From Aerosticca soli (GTDB lineage Bacteria > Pseudomonadota > Gammaproteobacteria > Xanthomonadales > Rhodanobacteraceae), in the NCBI RefSeq assembly GCF_003967035.1, contig NZ_AP018560.1, forward strand, positions 1-64,000: a stretch of DNA of 64,000 nucleotides, given 5' to 3'. Shown piece by piece: positions 10,633-22,102 of this stretch. Numbering within the stretch: the first letter of the stretch is position 1; the number at the start of each line of letters is the position of its first letter. The notes under the pieces were generated by a model. That model saw nothing but the letters and a program-made list of their open reading frames with translations. It was not told the origin of the DNA and did not search any database. The position numbers and the translations under genes are program-made.

Positions 10633-11379
10633 TCACGCCGAAAGTATCTTCAGATAGTTGCGCACGGTGGGGGCGAGCCCCTCGTACAGCGCCTCGCAGA
10701 TCAGTGCATGGCCGATGGACACTTCGGCCAGCCACGGGATGGCCCGATGCAGCGCGCCGAGATTGCTTTGCGAGAGATCGTGGCCGGCATTGACGCCCAG
10801 GCCTTGCGCGCGGGCTCGCCGGGCGGTCTCGACGCAGGCGGCCAGGGCCGCATCCGGCTGGCCTTGCGCATAGGCATGGGCGTAGGGTCCGGTATAGATC
10901 TCGATGCGTTGCGCGCCGATGCGTGCGGCAGGCTCGAGCTCGCGCGTACCGGCATCGACGAACAGGCTGACCCGGCAGCCAAGACGCGCAAACTCTTCCA
11001 CCAGCGGCCGTAGCCGATTGGCGTCACGCTGCAGATCGAAACCGTGGTCGGAGGTGAGCTGGTCGTCGTTGTCGGGCACCAGGGTGACCTGCGCGGGGCG
11101 CGCGGCTCGGCACAGGGCGAGCAGGCCCGGATAAGGACCGCGCGGCGGCGCGAAGGGATTGCCCTCGATGTTGAACTCGATGTCGGCAGGCAGTCGCTCG
11201 GCCAGTGCGTAGACATCGTCGGGTCGGATGTGGCGCAGGTCCGGGCGCGGATGCACGGTGATCCCGCCGCAACCGGCCTCGATGCAGGTCCGCGCGGCAC
11301 GCAGCACGTCGGGTTCGTTACCGCCGCGGGAATTGCGCAGCACGGCGATTTTGTTGAGATTGACGCTGAGCAGTGTCAT
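10633..11379 (-). CDS. pdxJ: Pyridoxine 5'-phosphate synthase PdxJ
   Basis: PdxJ condenses 1-deoxyxylulose 5-phosphate with 3-amino-2-oxopropyl phosphate to pyridoxine 5'-phosphate, the last step of DXP-dependent vitamin B6 synthesis. From ATG 11379 the product has 248 residues, normal for the family, with the N-terminal [18 protein letters not shown], the [10 protein letters not shown] segment, EFNIEGNPF and [16 protein letters not shown] holding active-site residues. A TTG codon at 11382 directly upstream is a less likely start. The start overlaps the stop of the phosphopantetheinyl transferase by one base (TGATG), so the two are probably co-translated. In Xanthomonas pdxJ also sits near exbD. 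Confidence 0.95.
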   Translation of the reverse strand: MTLLSVNLNKIAVLRNSRGGNEPDVLRAARTCIEAGCGGITVHPRPDLRHIRPDDVYALAERLPADIEFNIEGNPFAPPRGPYPGLLALCRAARPAQVTLVPDNDDQLTSDHGFDLQRDANRLRPLVEEFARLGCRVSLFVDAGTRELEPAARIGAQRIEIYTGPYAHAYAQGQPDAALAACVETARRARAQGLGVNAGHDLSQSNLGALHRAIPWLAEVSIGHALICEALYEGLAPTVRNYLKILSA

Positions 11380-12059
11380 CAAGCATGGCCCGTATCGGGA
11401 AAAGAGGCTTCGGCGGCGCCGCGATCCCCAGGCCGCAGACCGCGGATGCGGCGGGGACCGCCACGCCAGGCCAGTGTCGCATGCAGTCCCTCGCCAAGTT
11501 GCAGGGCATGCAGTTGCCAGGCGTCCGGATCATCGCCTTCCAGGCGGCGCAGGCGTGGACCCGTGGCTTCGCAGGTGATGGTGAGGCGGTCGAGGCCGAA
11601 CCCCAAGCCACGGCCGAGCGCCTTGAGTACCGCCTCCTTGGCGGTCCACAGGTCCAGGAACGCCGCCGTTTGCCTGGCTTCGGGCTGGCGGGCGAGCCAG
11701 GCGGCTTCGTCGGCAGTGAAGTAGCGGCGCGCGAGCGCCAAGGCCCGCAGCGGTCGATCGCATTCCAGGTCGATGCCGGGCGCGATGCCGCGGGCGAGGG
11801 CGACGAGCGCATGGCCCGCGCTGTGCGACCAGTTGAAATCGATCGCGCCGGCCAAGGTTCCGGCAAGCGCGGGGCGGCCATGAGGGCCGGCGATCAGCCG
11901 TACCTCCGATGGCGGCCGATGGAGATAGGCGGCGAGGATCTGGCGCAACGGCTCGCGTCCGCGTTCCATCAGCGGCAGAAGCCAGACGTGCACCTCGTCA
12001 GGACCGAGACGCTCTGCTACCTTGGCCAAGGAGTCTGCGGCAAAGATCATGACCGCCAT
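11379..12059 (-). CDS. 4'-phosphopantetheinyl transferase (Sfp/AcpT superfamily)
   Basis: Transfers 4'-phosphopantetheine from CoA to a serine of acyl- or peptidyl-carrier proteins. The 226-residue product carries the superfamily motifs: FNWSHS (75-80), GIDLE (95-99, Mg binding) and [10 protein letters not shown] (138-147). The frame stays open far upstream antisense to the kinase gene, but homology starts only at [10 protein letters not shown] (ATG at 12059; a second ATG at 12050 is possible). Length and motifs fit the Sfp/Gsp group rather than the short AcpS holo-ACP synthase. It is coupled to pdxJ and divergent from the sensor kinase. The carrier-protein client is not in the window. Confidence 0.88.
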   Translation of the reverse strand: MAVMIFAADSLAKVAERLGPDEVHVWLLPLMERGREPLRQILAAYLHRPPSEVRLIAGPHGRPALAGTLAGAIDFNWSHSAGHALVALARGIAPGIDLECDRPLRALALARRYFTADEAAWLARQPEARQTAAFLDLWTAKEAVLKALGRGLGFGLDRLTITCEATGPRLRRLEGDDPDAWQLHALQLGEGLHATLAWRGGPRRIRGLRPGDRGAAEASFPDTGHA

Positions 12060-12131
12060 GGTGCCGGGCCGGCCGATGCCCCCACAAGCCACCATCCTGC
12101 ATGACGACACGGGCCATCGCCGGAGCAGGCC

Positions 12132-15100
12132 GTGATTCCCGGCTGGCTGTTGTGGCTGGTGTCCTTGTGCTACGCGGGGCTGCTGTTCGCCGTGGCTTAC
12201 GTCGGCGACCGCCGGCCGCTGTATCCGCGCCAGCCGCGGCTGCGTCCGGTGATCTACAGCCTCGCGCTGGCGGTGTACTGCTCGTCCTGGACGTTCTACG
12301 GCGCGGTGGGCACTGCGGCGCGCGCGGGGATGGCGTATCTGCCCATCTATCTCGGCCCGATCGCACTGTTCGTGCTCGGCTATGGGCTCCTGCGCCGCAT
12401 GGTGCAGGTCGCCGCCCGGCGCAACATCACCTCGATCGCGGATTTCATCAGCGCGCGCTTTGGCAGGTCCCACGGCCTGGCCGCGCTGGTGGCGATCATG
12501 GCGGTGATCGCCGTGGTGCCCTACATCGCCCTGCAGTTCAAGGCGGTGGCGATGTCCTATGCGGTACTCGGCGGGACGCTTTCGGCCTCGCCGGTCGGCG
12601 ACAGTGCGCTGTGGTGTGCGTTGCTGCTGGCGGTGTTCGCCATCCTGTTCGGAACCCGCAGCATCGACGCCACCGAGCACCATCACGGCATGGTGCTGGC
12701 GATTGCGCTGGAGTCGCTGATCAAGCTGGTGGTCTTCGTGCTGATCGCGGTGTTCGCGCTGGCCCGTGGCCCCGGTCTGGCGGCGACGGTGGACTGGGCG
12801 AGATGGCAGGCCCAGGCGGGCGTTGGACCGGGCTTCCTGGCCCAGACCCTGCTGGCTTTCTGCGCCATGTTCTGCCTGCCGCGTCAGTTCCACATTGCCG
12901 TGGTCGAGTGCGAGGAACCGGCCGATCTGGCCCGCGCCCGCTGGAGTTTCCCGCTGTACATGATCGTGGTCTGCCTGGCGGTGCCGCCGATCGTCGCCGC
13001 CGGCCTGCATCTGCCCGCGGTGCGCGAGGGCGGGGCCGACGCCTGGCTGCTCAACCTGCTGCTCGCCAGACACGAGCGCGGTCTGGCCTTGCTGGGATTC
13101 ATCGGCGGTTTTTCCGCGGCCACCGGCATGGTCGTGGTCTCGGCGGTGGCGCTGTCGACCATGATCAGCAACGACTTGGTGATGCCGGCCCTGCTGCGCG
13201 TGCGGGCCCTGCGGCTGGAGCAACGCAGCGATCTGTCGCAATGGGTGCTGATCATTCGCCGGCTGGCGATCATCGCGCTGTGCCTGCTGGCCTACTGCTA
13301 TTACCGCCTGGCGGGCGATGTGGAGAACCTCGCCGCCACCGGTCTGCTCGCCTTTGCGGCGGTGGCACAGTTCGCGCCGCCGATCGTCGCCGCCCTGTAC
13401 TGGCGCGGTGCCAGTCGGCAGGGCGTGGCGGCCGGGCTGTCGGCGGGTTTCGCCCTGTGGGCCTACACGCTGCTCCTGCCGGCCTTGGACACCGGCGCCG
13501 GTTGGGTACAGGAGGGGCCCTGGCATCTCGGCCTGCTGCGCCCGCACGCGCTGCTCGGCCTGGACGGACTCGATGCCGTCACCCACGGGACGGTCTGTTC
13601 GCTGCTGGCCAACGTGGCCTGTCTCATCGTGGTCTCGATGCGTCGGCATCCTTCGCTGGAGGAGCGCCTGCAGGCGGCGCTGTTCGTCGCGCCCGCACGG
13701 CTGGGTGGCGTCGGCAGCGGCGATTGGCGCGGCAGGGTGACCGTGGGCGACCTGCGTACCATCGCCGAGCGCATCGTCGGGGAACGCGGCACGCGCCGCG
13801 CCTTCGACGAGGCCGGCGCGCATCGCGGCAAACCGCTACAGCCGAACGAGGCCGCCGACCGCGCGCTGATCCAGACCACCGAGCGCCTGCTCGCCGGCGC
13901 GGTCGGCGCGGCCAGCGCGCGACGCATCCTGATGGGCGCCCTGTCGGGCACCGGGCTGGACCTCGCCGAGACGGTGGCGCTGCTGGACGAAACCTCGCAG
14001 GAGCTGCGCTTCAACCGCGAGCTGCTGTCGACCACGCTCGAGAACGTCTCGCAGGGCATCAGCGTGGTCGATGCGGACATGCGTCTGGTGGCCTGGAACC
14101 GGCGCTACGTGGAACTCTTCGGTTACCCCGAAGGCATGGTGCGCATCGGCATGCCGGTGGCCGAGCTGATCCGCTGGAATGCCGAACACGGCGAATGCGG
14201 CCCCGGCGAAGTGGCCGAGCACGTCGCCAAGCGCATCCGCCATCTGCGGGCCGGCACGCCGCACCTGTTCCAGCGCGTGCGGCCGGACGGCACGGTGATC
14301 GAGATGCGCGGCCGCGCGCTGCCCGGCGGCGGCTACGTGACCACCTATTCGGACGTGACTGCCTACAAGCGTGCCGAGCAGGCCCTGATCGAGGCCAACG
14401 AGACGCTGGAGCAGCGCGTCGAGCAGCGTACCGCCGAGCTCTCCGAGGCGCTGATCGCGGCAGCCGCCGCGCGTCGTGAGGCGGAGGCCGCCAACCTCTC
14501 CAAATCGCGCTTCCTCGCCGCCGCCAGCCACGACCTGCTGCAGCCCCTGCATGCAGCCAGACTGTTCGCCACCGCCCTGCGCCACCAGCCGGGACTGGAT
14601 GCCGCCTCCGGCGAGCTGGCCGAGCGCATCGACGCCTCGTTCCGTGCCGCCGAGGATCTGCTCGACGCCCTGCTCGACGTCTCCCGCCTGGATACCGGCC
14701 ACTACCAGCCCGAGCCCGGCGACATCGCCCTCGGGGAACTCTTCGCTTCGCTCAAGGCACAGTTCGCGGTGGTGGCGTTGCAGCGCGGCCTGCGTCTGCG
14801 CGTGGCCGTGACGCGACTGGCGGTGCGCAGCGATCCGCAGCTGCTGCGTCGGGTGCTGCAGAACTTCCTGTCCAACGCGTTGCGCTATACCCGCAGCGGC
14901 GGCGTGCTGCTCGGCGCGCGGCGGGTGGGCGGCGAGGTGCGGATCGAGGTATGGGACACCGGCCCCGGCATCGCCACCGAGCAGCACGTGCGGATCTTTG
15001 CCGAATTCCAGCGTCTGGAGCGGCCCTCGCCGTGGGGTGAGAAGGGGCTCGGGCTCGGGCTTTCCATCTGCGAGCGCATCGCCGGCATGCTCGGCCACCG

Positions 15101-15614
15101 TCTGGAGCTGCGCTCGGCCGAGGGCCGCGGCAGCTGTTTCTCAATCCGTGTGCCACGCGGTACGCCGCCGCCGCCGCCGCGACCTGCGGCCGGCGCGGAG
15201 GACATGACCGGTATCGTCGTCGCGCCATTGCCGCTGCGCGTCCTGTGTCTGGACGACGACCCGGTGATCCTGGAAGGCATGCAGGCGCTGCTCGCACGCT
15301 GGGGCGCCACCTGCGTGGCCGTGCAGCATCCGGACGCGTTGGAGGCGGCGCTGCGCGAGGCGGGGGTGGACCTGCTCCTGGTCGATTACCACCTTGCCGA
15401 AGGCAATGGCATCGAGGCACTCGCGCGTCTGCGCGAACGCCTCGGCACGTTGCCACCGGTGGCGCTGGTCACCGCCGACGGCAGCAGCGCGCTCAAGCAG
15501 CAGGCGCGCGCTCTGGGTTACACCGTGCTGCACAAGCCGGTGCGGCCGGCGGCCTTGCGCGCGTGGCTGGCGGCGCATGCGCGCCGGCGGGCATCCGCCT
15601 CCGGCGAGGCCTGA
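12132..15614 (+). CDS. crbS: Transporter-fused hybrid sensor kinase (CrbS/MxtR type)
   Basis: A 1160-residue protein joining a sodium/solute symporter domain to a hybrid histidine kinase. Residues about 1-500 contain some 12-13 membrane helices of the SSS/SLC5 fold. A PAS domain follows at about 630-750, then a coiled coil (EANETLEQRVEQRTAELSEA), HisKA with H800 in AAASHDLLQPLH, HATPase with DTGPGI and GEKGLGLGLSI, a Pro-rich linker, and a C-terminal receiver with D1085 in LLLVDYH. GTG at 12132 is used, with GGAG upstream. In Vibrio and Pseudomonas the CrbS-CrbR (MxtR-ErdR) pair controls acs, the acetate switch; acs lies next door here. The direct ligand is not proven. Confidence 0.9.
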   Translation: MIPGWLLWLVSLCYAGLLFAVAYVGDRRPLYPRQPRLRPVIYSLALAVYCSSWTFYGAVGTAARAGMAYLPIYLGPIALFVLGYGLLRRMVQVAARRNITSIADFISARFGRSHGLAALVAIMAVIAVVPYIALQFKAVAMSYAVLGGTLSASPVGDSALWCALLLAVFAILFGTRSIDATEHHHGMVLAIALESLIKLVVFVLIAVFALARGPGLAATVDWARWQAQAGVGPGFLAQTLLAFCAMFCLPRQFHIAVVECEEPADLARARWSFPLYMIVVCLAVPPIVAAGLHLPAVREGGADAWLLNLLLARHERGLALLGFIGGFSAATGMVVVSAVALSTMISNDLVMPALLRVRALRLEQRSDLSQWVLIIRRLAIIALCLLAYCYYRLAGDVENLAATGLLAFAAVAQFAPPIVAALYWRGASRQGVAAGLSAGFALWAYTLLLPALDTGAGWVQEGPWHLGLLRPHALLGLDGLDAVTHGTVCSLLANVACLIVVSMRRHPSLEERLQAALFVAPARLGGVGSGDWRGRVTVGDLRTIAERIVGERGTRRAFDEAGAHRGKPLQPNEAADRALIQTTERLLAGAVGAASARRILMGALSGTGLDLAETVALLDETSQELRFNRELLSTTLENVSQGISVVDADMRLVAWNRRYVELFGYPEGMVRIGMPVAELIRWNAEHGECGPGEVAEHVAKRIRHLRAGTPHLFQRVRPDGTVIEMRGRALPGGGYVTTYSDVTAYKRAEQALIEANETLEQRVEQRTAELSEALIAAAAARREAEAANLSKSRFLAAASHDLLQPLHAARLFATALRHQPGLDAASGELAERIDASFRAAEDLLDALLDVSRLDTGHYQPEPGDIALGELFASLKAQFAVVALQRGLRLRVAVTRLAVRSDPQLLRRVLQNFLSNALRYTRSGGVLLGARRVGGEVRIEVWDTGPGIATEQHVRIFAEFQRLERPSPWGEKGLGLGLSICERIAGMLGHRLELRSAEGRGSCFSIRVPRGTPPPPPRPAAGAEDMTGIVVAPLPLRVLCLDDDPVILEGMQALLARWGATCVAVQHPDALEAALREAGVDLLLVDYHLAEGNGIEALARLRERLGTLPPVALVTADGSSALKQQARALGYTVLHKPVRPAALRAWLAAHARRRASASGEA

Positions 15615-15624
15615 AAGGCGAAGA

Positions 15625-16290
15625 TCATTCGGCGATTTCCGGCGGCAACGGAGAAGGTTCGACCGCGAGCTGGTTTGCCGCCAGCGCCACCTGCGTGCGG
15701 TTGTTGACGCCGAGCTTGCGCATGATCGCGGTCATGTGCGCCTTGACCGTGGCTTCGGAAACGCCGAGTTCGAAGGCGATCTGCTTGTTGAGCAGACCCG
15801 CGGCGATCATCCCCAGCACGCGGAACTGCTGCGGCGTGAGCTGCGCGATGCGGGCGGCCACCTCGGCCTCGCCGGCCTTGAATTCGGCACGTTCCTCGCG
15901 CAGGCGCGGGGGCAGCCACAGGCCGCCCTCGAGCACGGCGCGGATGGCCTGGGCGATTTCCCCACCGGCGGCCGACTTGGGCACGTAGGCGACGGCGCCG
16001 TGGGCCAAGGCGCGGCGGGCCACCAGCGCTTCCTCGTGCGCGGACACCACCATTACCGGCAGCTCCGGATAGTGTCCGCGGATGTGCGCCAGGGCCGAAT
16101 AGCCGTGGGCGCCCGGCATGTGCAGATCGAGCAGCAGCAGGTCGGCCTGGGCGTGGCGTTCGAGCAGCGCGAGCAGGGCGCCGATGCTTTCCACGCCGTG
16201 CACCTGCGCCTGCGGCAGCGCCTGTTGCACCGCACGCTGCAGGGCGTCGCGGAACAGCGGGTGGTCGTCGGCGATCAGGATCTCGGTCAT
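15625..16290 (-). CDS. crbR: LuxR/NarL-type response regulator (CrbR/ErdR type)
   Basis: Response regulator expected to receive phosphate from the kinase at 12132-15614 and to activate acs. The 221-residue product has a receiver domain (1-120; acidic pocket ADDH at 7-10, phospho-acceptor D55 in LLLLDLHMP, lysine in VPKSAAGG) and a C-terminal LuxR helix-turn-helix (about 150-210, LTPQQFRVLGMIAAGLLNKQ then LGVSEATVKAHMTAIMRKLG). The frame extends 18 codons upstream to an ATG at 16344, but MTEILIADDHPLF is the usual family start; neither has a strong ribosome site. It lies downstream of acs on the same strand and converges with the kinase gene, ten bases away. Confidence 0.9.
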   Translation of the reverse strand: MTEILIADDHPLFRDALQRAVQQALPQAQVHGVESIGALLALLERHAQADLLLLDLHMPGAHGYSALAHIRGHYPELPVMVVSAHEEALVARRALAHGAVAYVPKSAAGGEIAQAIRAVLEGGLWLPPRLREERAEFKAGEAEVAARIAQLTPQQFRVLGMIAAGLLNKQIAFELGVSEATVKAHMTAIMRKLGVNNRTQVALAANQLAVEPSPLPPEIAE

Positions 16291-16405
16291 GCGGCCGAAA
16301 CTGCCCGAAGCGCCGTGAGCGGCGGGTCGTGGGCGGGCTTCCATGCGCCGTCTGTCCGCCGTGGAAAGCGATCGTGCGGCAGCGGCTGCCGCGTGTCTTC
16401 GCCAG

Positions 16406-18346
<1,941 letters not shown>

Positions 18347-18437
18347 GGCGATCTCCTGGCGATCCTTTGAGAAAACGCGTCTGCTTCGAGTTTAGCCGCA
18401 GGCTTTGCGGGGCCACGGAAGTGGCGATGATCGACTT

Positions 18438-18454
18438 TGGTCGAGCATCGACCA
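18438..18454. promoter_or_regulatory. Palindrome in the acs/porin divergent control region
   Basis: TGGTCGA-GCA-TCGACCA: perfect 7-base arms with a 3-base spacer, about 92 bases upstream of the acs start and 77 bases upstream of the porin start. Two-fold symmetry and position make it a candidate operator for the neighbouring LuxR-type regulator or another dimer; no consensus is known to me for it. Confidence 0.4.
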
Positions 18455-18530
18455 TTCGCCAATAGCCGGTCGCGCCGCAGCATGCCCATGCTCGGCCCGC
18501 ATCGGTCTTTTGGGGAAGGGAGGGCAATCG

Positions 18531-19976
18531 ATGGCCATGAACAGGCAAGTGCGCCGACGCAGGCTGCTCGCGATCAGCATCACCTGCGGACTGCTCGGGG
18601 TGTCACTCGCGGCGCCGGCGGCGGTCGACCAGAGCAAGAAAAAGCACGCGGCGACCACCACCCACGAGCAGCAGCTCGAGGCACGGGTCAACCAGCTCGA
18701 ACAGGAACTGGCCGAGCTGAAGGCCATGATCCAGGAACAGAAACAGACGACCGTGCAGGCCAGCCAGACCGCGCAGGCGGCGCAGGCCACCGCCGAGGCG
18801 ACCCAGACCAAGGTTGCCGCGCTGCCGCCGCCCGCCAAGTCGCAGTTCAGTACCGCTCCGGGCGTGTCGGTGGCCTTCCATGGCCTGTTGAGCGCCACCG
18901 CATTCGGCGAAAACCGCCGCTTCGGCTTCGGCAACGGCCAGAATGCCGAGTACCCGATCGCCGGCAAGAGCGGTTCGCTGAGCGGCATCGACGTGCGCAA
19001 CACCCGCTTCTGGTTCGACATGACCGGTCCCCAGCTGGGCGGTGGCTGGAGCGGCGGCGGGCATCTGGAAATGGATTTCTTCGGCGGCTTCAACGGCACC
19101 GGCCCCTATGCCCGCCAGCAGACCACGCCGCGCCTGCGCCAGGCCTACATCGACCTCACCAATCCGGAGAACGGCAGCGTGGTGCGCATCGGCCAGCAAT
19201 GGAACCTGCTGACCCCGCTGGACAACCTGCCGGTATCGCTCGCCCACATCGCCTTTCCACTCGGCTTCTCCACCGGCATTCTCGGCTGGCGCTATGCGGG
19301 CGCGGTATGGATGCAGGATCTCAATCGCGGCGGGGATGGCCCGAAATGGCGGCTGGACGTCGGCGCCTTCGACGGCAACTGGAGCGGCCCGGACAACAAC
19401 ACCGATTTCTTGAGCGCCGGCAACGCGGACTTCCGCCCGCAGATCGAGGCGCGGTTGCACGTGCAGGGCAAGGGCTGGCTGGCCTATGCCGTGGGTCACT
19501 ACGCGACCGTCGACCTGCGCGGCACCCAGGGCACCGCGCCGACGCCGATACGCGACAAGCTCACCAGCACCGCCTTCGAACTCGGTGGCCAGTGGAAGCC
19601 CGGTCCGTGGACATTGAAAGGCCAGGCCTATACCGGCAAGGCGCTGGGCCAGACCTTCGGCGCCCTCTCGCAGTTCGGCGACATCAAGGAGAAGGGCGGC
19701 TTCCTGCAGGTGTCCTACAACTTCACGCCGGTATGGAGCCTCAACGCCACCGCTGCGGTGGTCAAGCCGAACAAGGACGACGTGATCCGGTGGCTGGGCT
19801 ATGGCTCCAATGGTTTCGTCCGCAACCGCCAGGCGGCGCTCAGCCTGCTGTATGACGCGACCAGCTTCGCCTTCGGGCTGGAAGTCATGCACGACAAGCT
19901 CGACACCAACAAGGGTAACGGCGAAGAGACCACCGACGGCAACCAGATCAATCTGAGCGCGCTGTACCGGTTCTGA
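18531..19976 (+). CDS. Outer-membrane porin, DcaP-like, with N-terminal coiled coil
   Basis: A 481-residue outer-membrane protein. Residues 1-30 are a signal (RRRRLLAISITCGLLGVSLAAPAA), residues about 45-95 are a coiled coil (EQQLEARVNQLEQELAELKA), and the remainder is a beta-barrel with alternating strands ending in the typical NLSALYRF. Coiled coil plus barrel is the layout of DcaP-type trimeric porins, known for uptake of dicarboxylates and other small acids. ATG 18531 follows a strong GGGAGGG ribosome site; the open frame starts earlier without homology. The gene diverges from acs and is followed by an MHS symporter, suggesting a route for organic acids across both membranes. Substrate is inferred. 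Confidence 0.82.
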   Translation: MAMNRQVRRRRLLAISITCGLLGVSLAAPAAVDQSKKKHAATTTHEQQLEARVNQLEQELAELKAMIQEQKQTTVQASQTAQAAQATAEATQTKVAALPPPAKSQFSTAPGVSVAFHGLLSATAFGENRRFGFGNGQNAEYPIAGKSGSLSGIDVRNTRFWFDMTGPQLGGGWSGGGHLEMDFFGGFNGTGPYARQQTTPRLRQAYIDLTNPENGSVVRIGQQWNLLTPLDNLPVSLAHIAFPLGFSTGILGWRYAGAVWMQDLNRGGDGPKWRLDVGAFDGNWSGPDNNTDFLSAGNADFRPQIEARLHVQGKGWLAYAVGHYATVDLRGTQGTAPTPIRDKLTSTAFELGGQWKPGPWTLKGQAYTGKALGQTFGALSQFGDIKEKGGFLQVSYNFTPVWSLNATAAVVKPNKDDVIRWLGYGSNGFVRNRQAALSLLYDATSFAFGLEVMHDKLDTNKGNGEETTDGNQINLSALYRF

Positions 19977-20041
19977 CGGCCCGGTGCGCGGCGCCCGATG
20001 GCGGCGCCGCGCATCGTCATCCAAGCGAAAAGGGGGGAACC

Positions 20042-21700
20042 ATGGCGAATACCGCAAACGCCGCCGGCGCGCCGGCGCTGGACGTCAGTCATCGGCGCGT
20101 GATCCTGGCCTCGAGTCTGGGCACCGTCTTCGAGTGGTACGACTTCTATCTGTACGGGTCGCTCGCCGCCGTCATCGGCAAGCAGTTCTTCTCCGCGCTC
20201 AACGAGGCCAGCCAGATGGTGTTCTCGCTGCTCGCCTTCGCCGCGGGCTTCGCCGTGCGTCCGTTCGGCGCGCTGGTGTTCGGCCGGCTGGGCGACCTGG
20301 TCGGCCGCAAGTACACCTTCCTGATCACCATCCTGATCATGGGCTTTTCCACCTTTCTGGTCGGCGCGTTGCCGGGCTATGCCTCGATCGGCGTGGCCGC
20401 GCCGGTGCTGCTGATCGCGCTGCGCCTGTTGCAGGGCCTGGCGCTCGGCGGCGAATACGGCGGCGCGGCGACCTACGTGGCCGAGCATGCGCCGCCGGGC
20501 AAGCGCGGGCTCTACACCAGCTTCATCCAGATCACCGCCACTTTCGGCCTGTTCCTGTCGCTGCTGGTGATCCTCGGCTGCAAGCTGTGGCTGGGCGCGC
20601 GCTTCGACGTCTGGGGCTGGCGGGTGCCGTTCCTGATCTCGGCGGTGCTGCTGGCGGTATCGGTTTACATCCGCATGCAGCTCAACGAGTCGCCGGTGTT
20701 CCAGCAGATGAAGGCCGAGGGCAAGCATTCGAAGGCGCCGCTGACCGAGGCGTTCCTGCGCTGGGACAACCTCAAGCTGGTGATCCTGGCCTTGCTGGGC
20801 GCCACCGCGGGACAGGCGGTGGTGTGGTATTGCGGGCAGTTCTACGCCATGTATTTCCTGGGCTCGATACTGAAGATCGACGCCACCACCACCCAGCTAC
20901 TGGTCGCCACCGCGCTGCTGGCCGCCACGCCGTTCTTCGTGTTCTTCGGCTGGCTTTCCGATCGTGTCGGCCGCAAGCCGGTGGTGCTGGCCGGCTGCCT
21001 GCTGGCCGCGCTCACCTATTTCCCGATCTTCAAGGGCCTGACCCACTTCGGCAACCCGGCGATCGAAGCCGCCGCCGCCGCCGCGCCGGTGACGGTCAAG
21101 GCCGACCCGGCCTCGTGCAGCCTGCAGATCGACCTTGCCAACACCAAGACGTTCACCAGCTCCTGCGACGTGGCCAAGAGCGTGCTCACCAAGCGCGGCG
21201 TGCCCTATCGCAACGAGGCCGCGCCGGCCGGCACGCTGGCCGTGGTGCGGGTGGGCGAGCACGAGATCACCGCGTTCGAAGGCGGCGGCTTGCCCAAGGC
21301 GGAATTCCAGGCCCGCAGCAAGGCCTTCGCCGACCAGCTCGGTGCCGTGCTCAGCGCCGCCGGTTACCCGGCCAAGGCCGATCCGGCGCGGATCAACTAC
21401 GTCATGGTGTGGTTGCTGCTCACCGTGCTGGTGCTCTACGTGACCATGGTGTACGGCCCGATCGCGGCCTGGCTGGTGGAGATGTTTCCCACCCGCATCC
21501 GCTACACCTCGATGAGCCTGCCCTACCACATCGGCAACGGCTGGTTCGGCGGTTTCCTGCCACCGGTGGCCTTCGCCATCGTCGCCGCCACCGGCAACTT
21601 CTACGCGGGGCTGTGGTATCCGGTGGTGATCGCGCTGATGACCTGCGTGATCGGCGGGCTGTTCGTCCGCGAGACCCGCGACGTGGACATCGTCGGCTGA
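20042..21700 (+). CDS. MHS-family metabolite:proton symporter (MFS) with periplasmic insert
   Basis: A 552-residue major-facilitator protein of the metabolite:H+ symporter group (ProP/ShiA/KgtP relatives). Typical motifs are GTVFEWYDFYLYG in helix 1, FGRLGDLVGRKYTF after helix 2, LALGGEYGGAATYVAEHAP and FFGWLSDRVGRKPVV between helices 8 and 9. It is about 100 residues longer than most members because of an insert at about 340-445 between helices 9 and 10, which should face the periplasm and holds two cysteines (SCSLQ and SSCDV). An AAGGGG ribosome site precedes ATG 20042. Together with the porin and acs it suggests organic-acid uptake, but the substrate is not readable. Confidence 0.88.
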   Translation: MANTANAAGAPALDVSHRRVILASSLGTVFEWYDFYLYGSLAAVIGKQFFSALNEASQMVFSLLAFAAGFAVRPFGALVFGRLGDLVGRKYTFLITILIMGFSTFLVGALPGYASIGVAAPVLLIALRLLQGLALGGEYGGAATYVAEHAPPGKRGLYTSFIQITATFGLFLSLLVILGCKLWLGARFDVWGWRVPFLISAVLLAVSVYIRMQLNESPVFQQMKAEGKHSKAPLTEAFLRWDNLKLVILALLGATAGQAVVWYCGQFYAMYFLGSILKIDATTTQLLVATALLAATPFFVFFGWLSDRVGRKPVVLAGCLLAALTYFPIFKGLTHFGNPAIEAAAAAAPVTVKADPASCSLQIDLANTKTFTSSCDVAKSVLTKRGVPYRNEAAPAGTLAVVRVGEHEITAFEGGGLPKAEFQARSKAFADQLGAVLSAAGYPAKADPARINYVMVWLLLTVLVLYVTMVYGPIAAWLVEMFPTRIRYTSMSLPYHIGNGWFGGFLPPVAFAIVAATGNFYAGLWYPVVIALMTCVIGGLFVRETRDVDIVG

Positions 21701-21821
21701 TCATCCGTTTCCCCGTGCGGCGCGTTCCGTGCAGCGTCGCACCGGGATGCGGTGCTGTGCGTGCGGTAGCGGAAACGCGCCGCGCGGACGACCTACGATC
21801 GCCTTCTGACGGAGTGCGAAC

Positions 21822-22035
21822 GTGTCGTCATCTCTCCCGCAGAATCGCCCATCGTCGCGGCCACTCGCCTGGCCGGCACTGCTGCTCGATCATGTGAAGC
21901 CGGTGCGGGTGCCGCTCTTGATCCTGGCCGTGGCCGGCACCCTGGTACTGGCGGTCGACCAGGTCCGCGAGCTCTTCCTGATGGTGATATGGACCGATCC
22001 CGATGCGGGCCGCTACGGCTGGCTGCTCGCCGGCT
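21822..22035 (+). pseudogene. 5' remnant of a membrane-protein gene
   Basis: GTG at 21822, with GGAG ten bases upstream, opens a frame reading MSSSLPQNRPSSRPLAWPAL, then a hydrophobic segment VRVPLLILAVAGTLVLAVDQ and VRELFLMVIWTDPDAGRYGW. This looks like the beginning of an inner-membrane protein with one or two helices. After about 22035 the frame turns into Cys/Arg-rich nonsense antiphase to the radical SAM gene, so the gene appears cut off at that junction. Family not recognised. The rest of the 21701-22102 gap shows no other gene. It could instead be a short real gene with a spurious tail. Confidence 0.45.
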
Positions 22036-22102
22036 GCGCATCCACCGAGCCTTGCCGCGCGTGTCTTGGTTGCTGCGACGGCATCGGCGTAGGCTGGAAA
22101 GC

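Noticed and set aside
10593-10793. Small plus-strand frame [16 protein letters not shown] overlapping pdxJ
   Set aside because: It lies over the superoxide dismutase relic and antisense to pdxJ, with no ribosome site and Arg-rich shadow composition.
11379-13823. A minus-strand open frame of 814 codons opposite the sensor kinase
   Set aside because: Only the last 226 codons resemble a phosphopantetheinyl transferase; the remainder is a Gln/His/Arg-rich shadow of the kinase.
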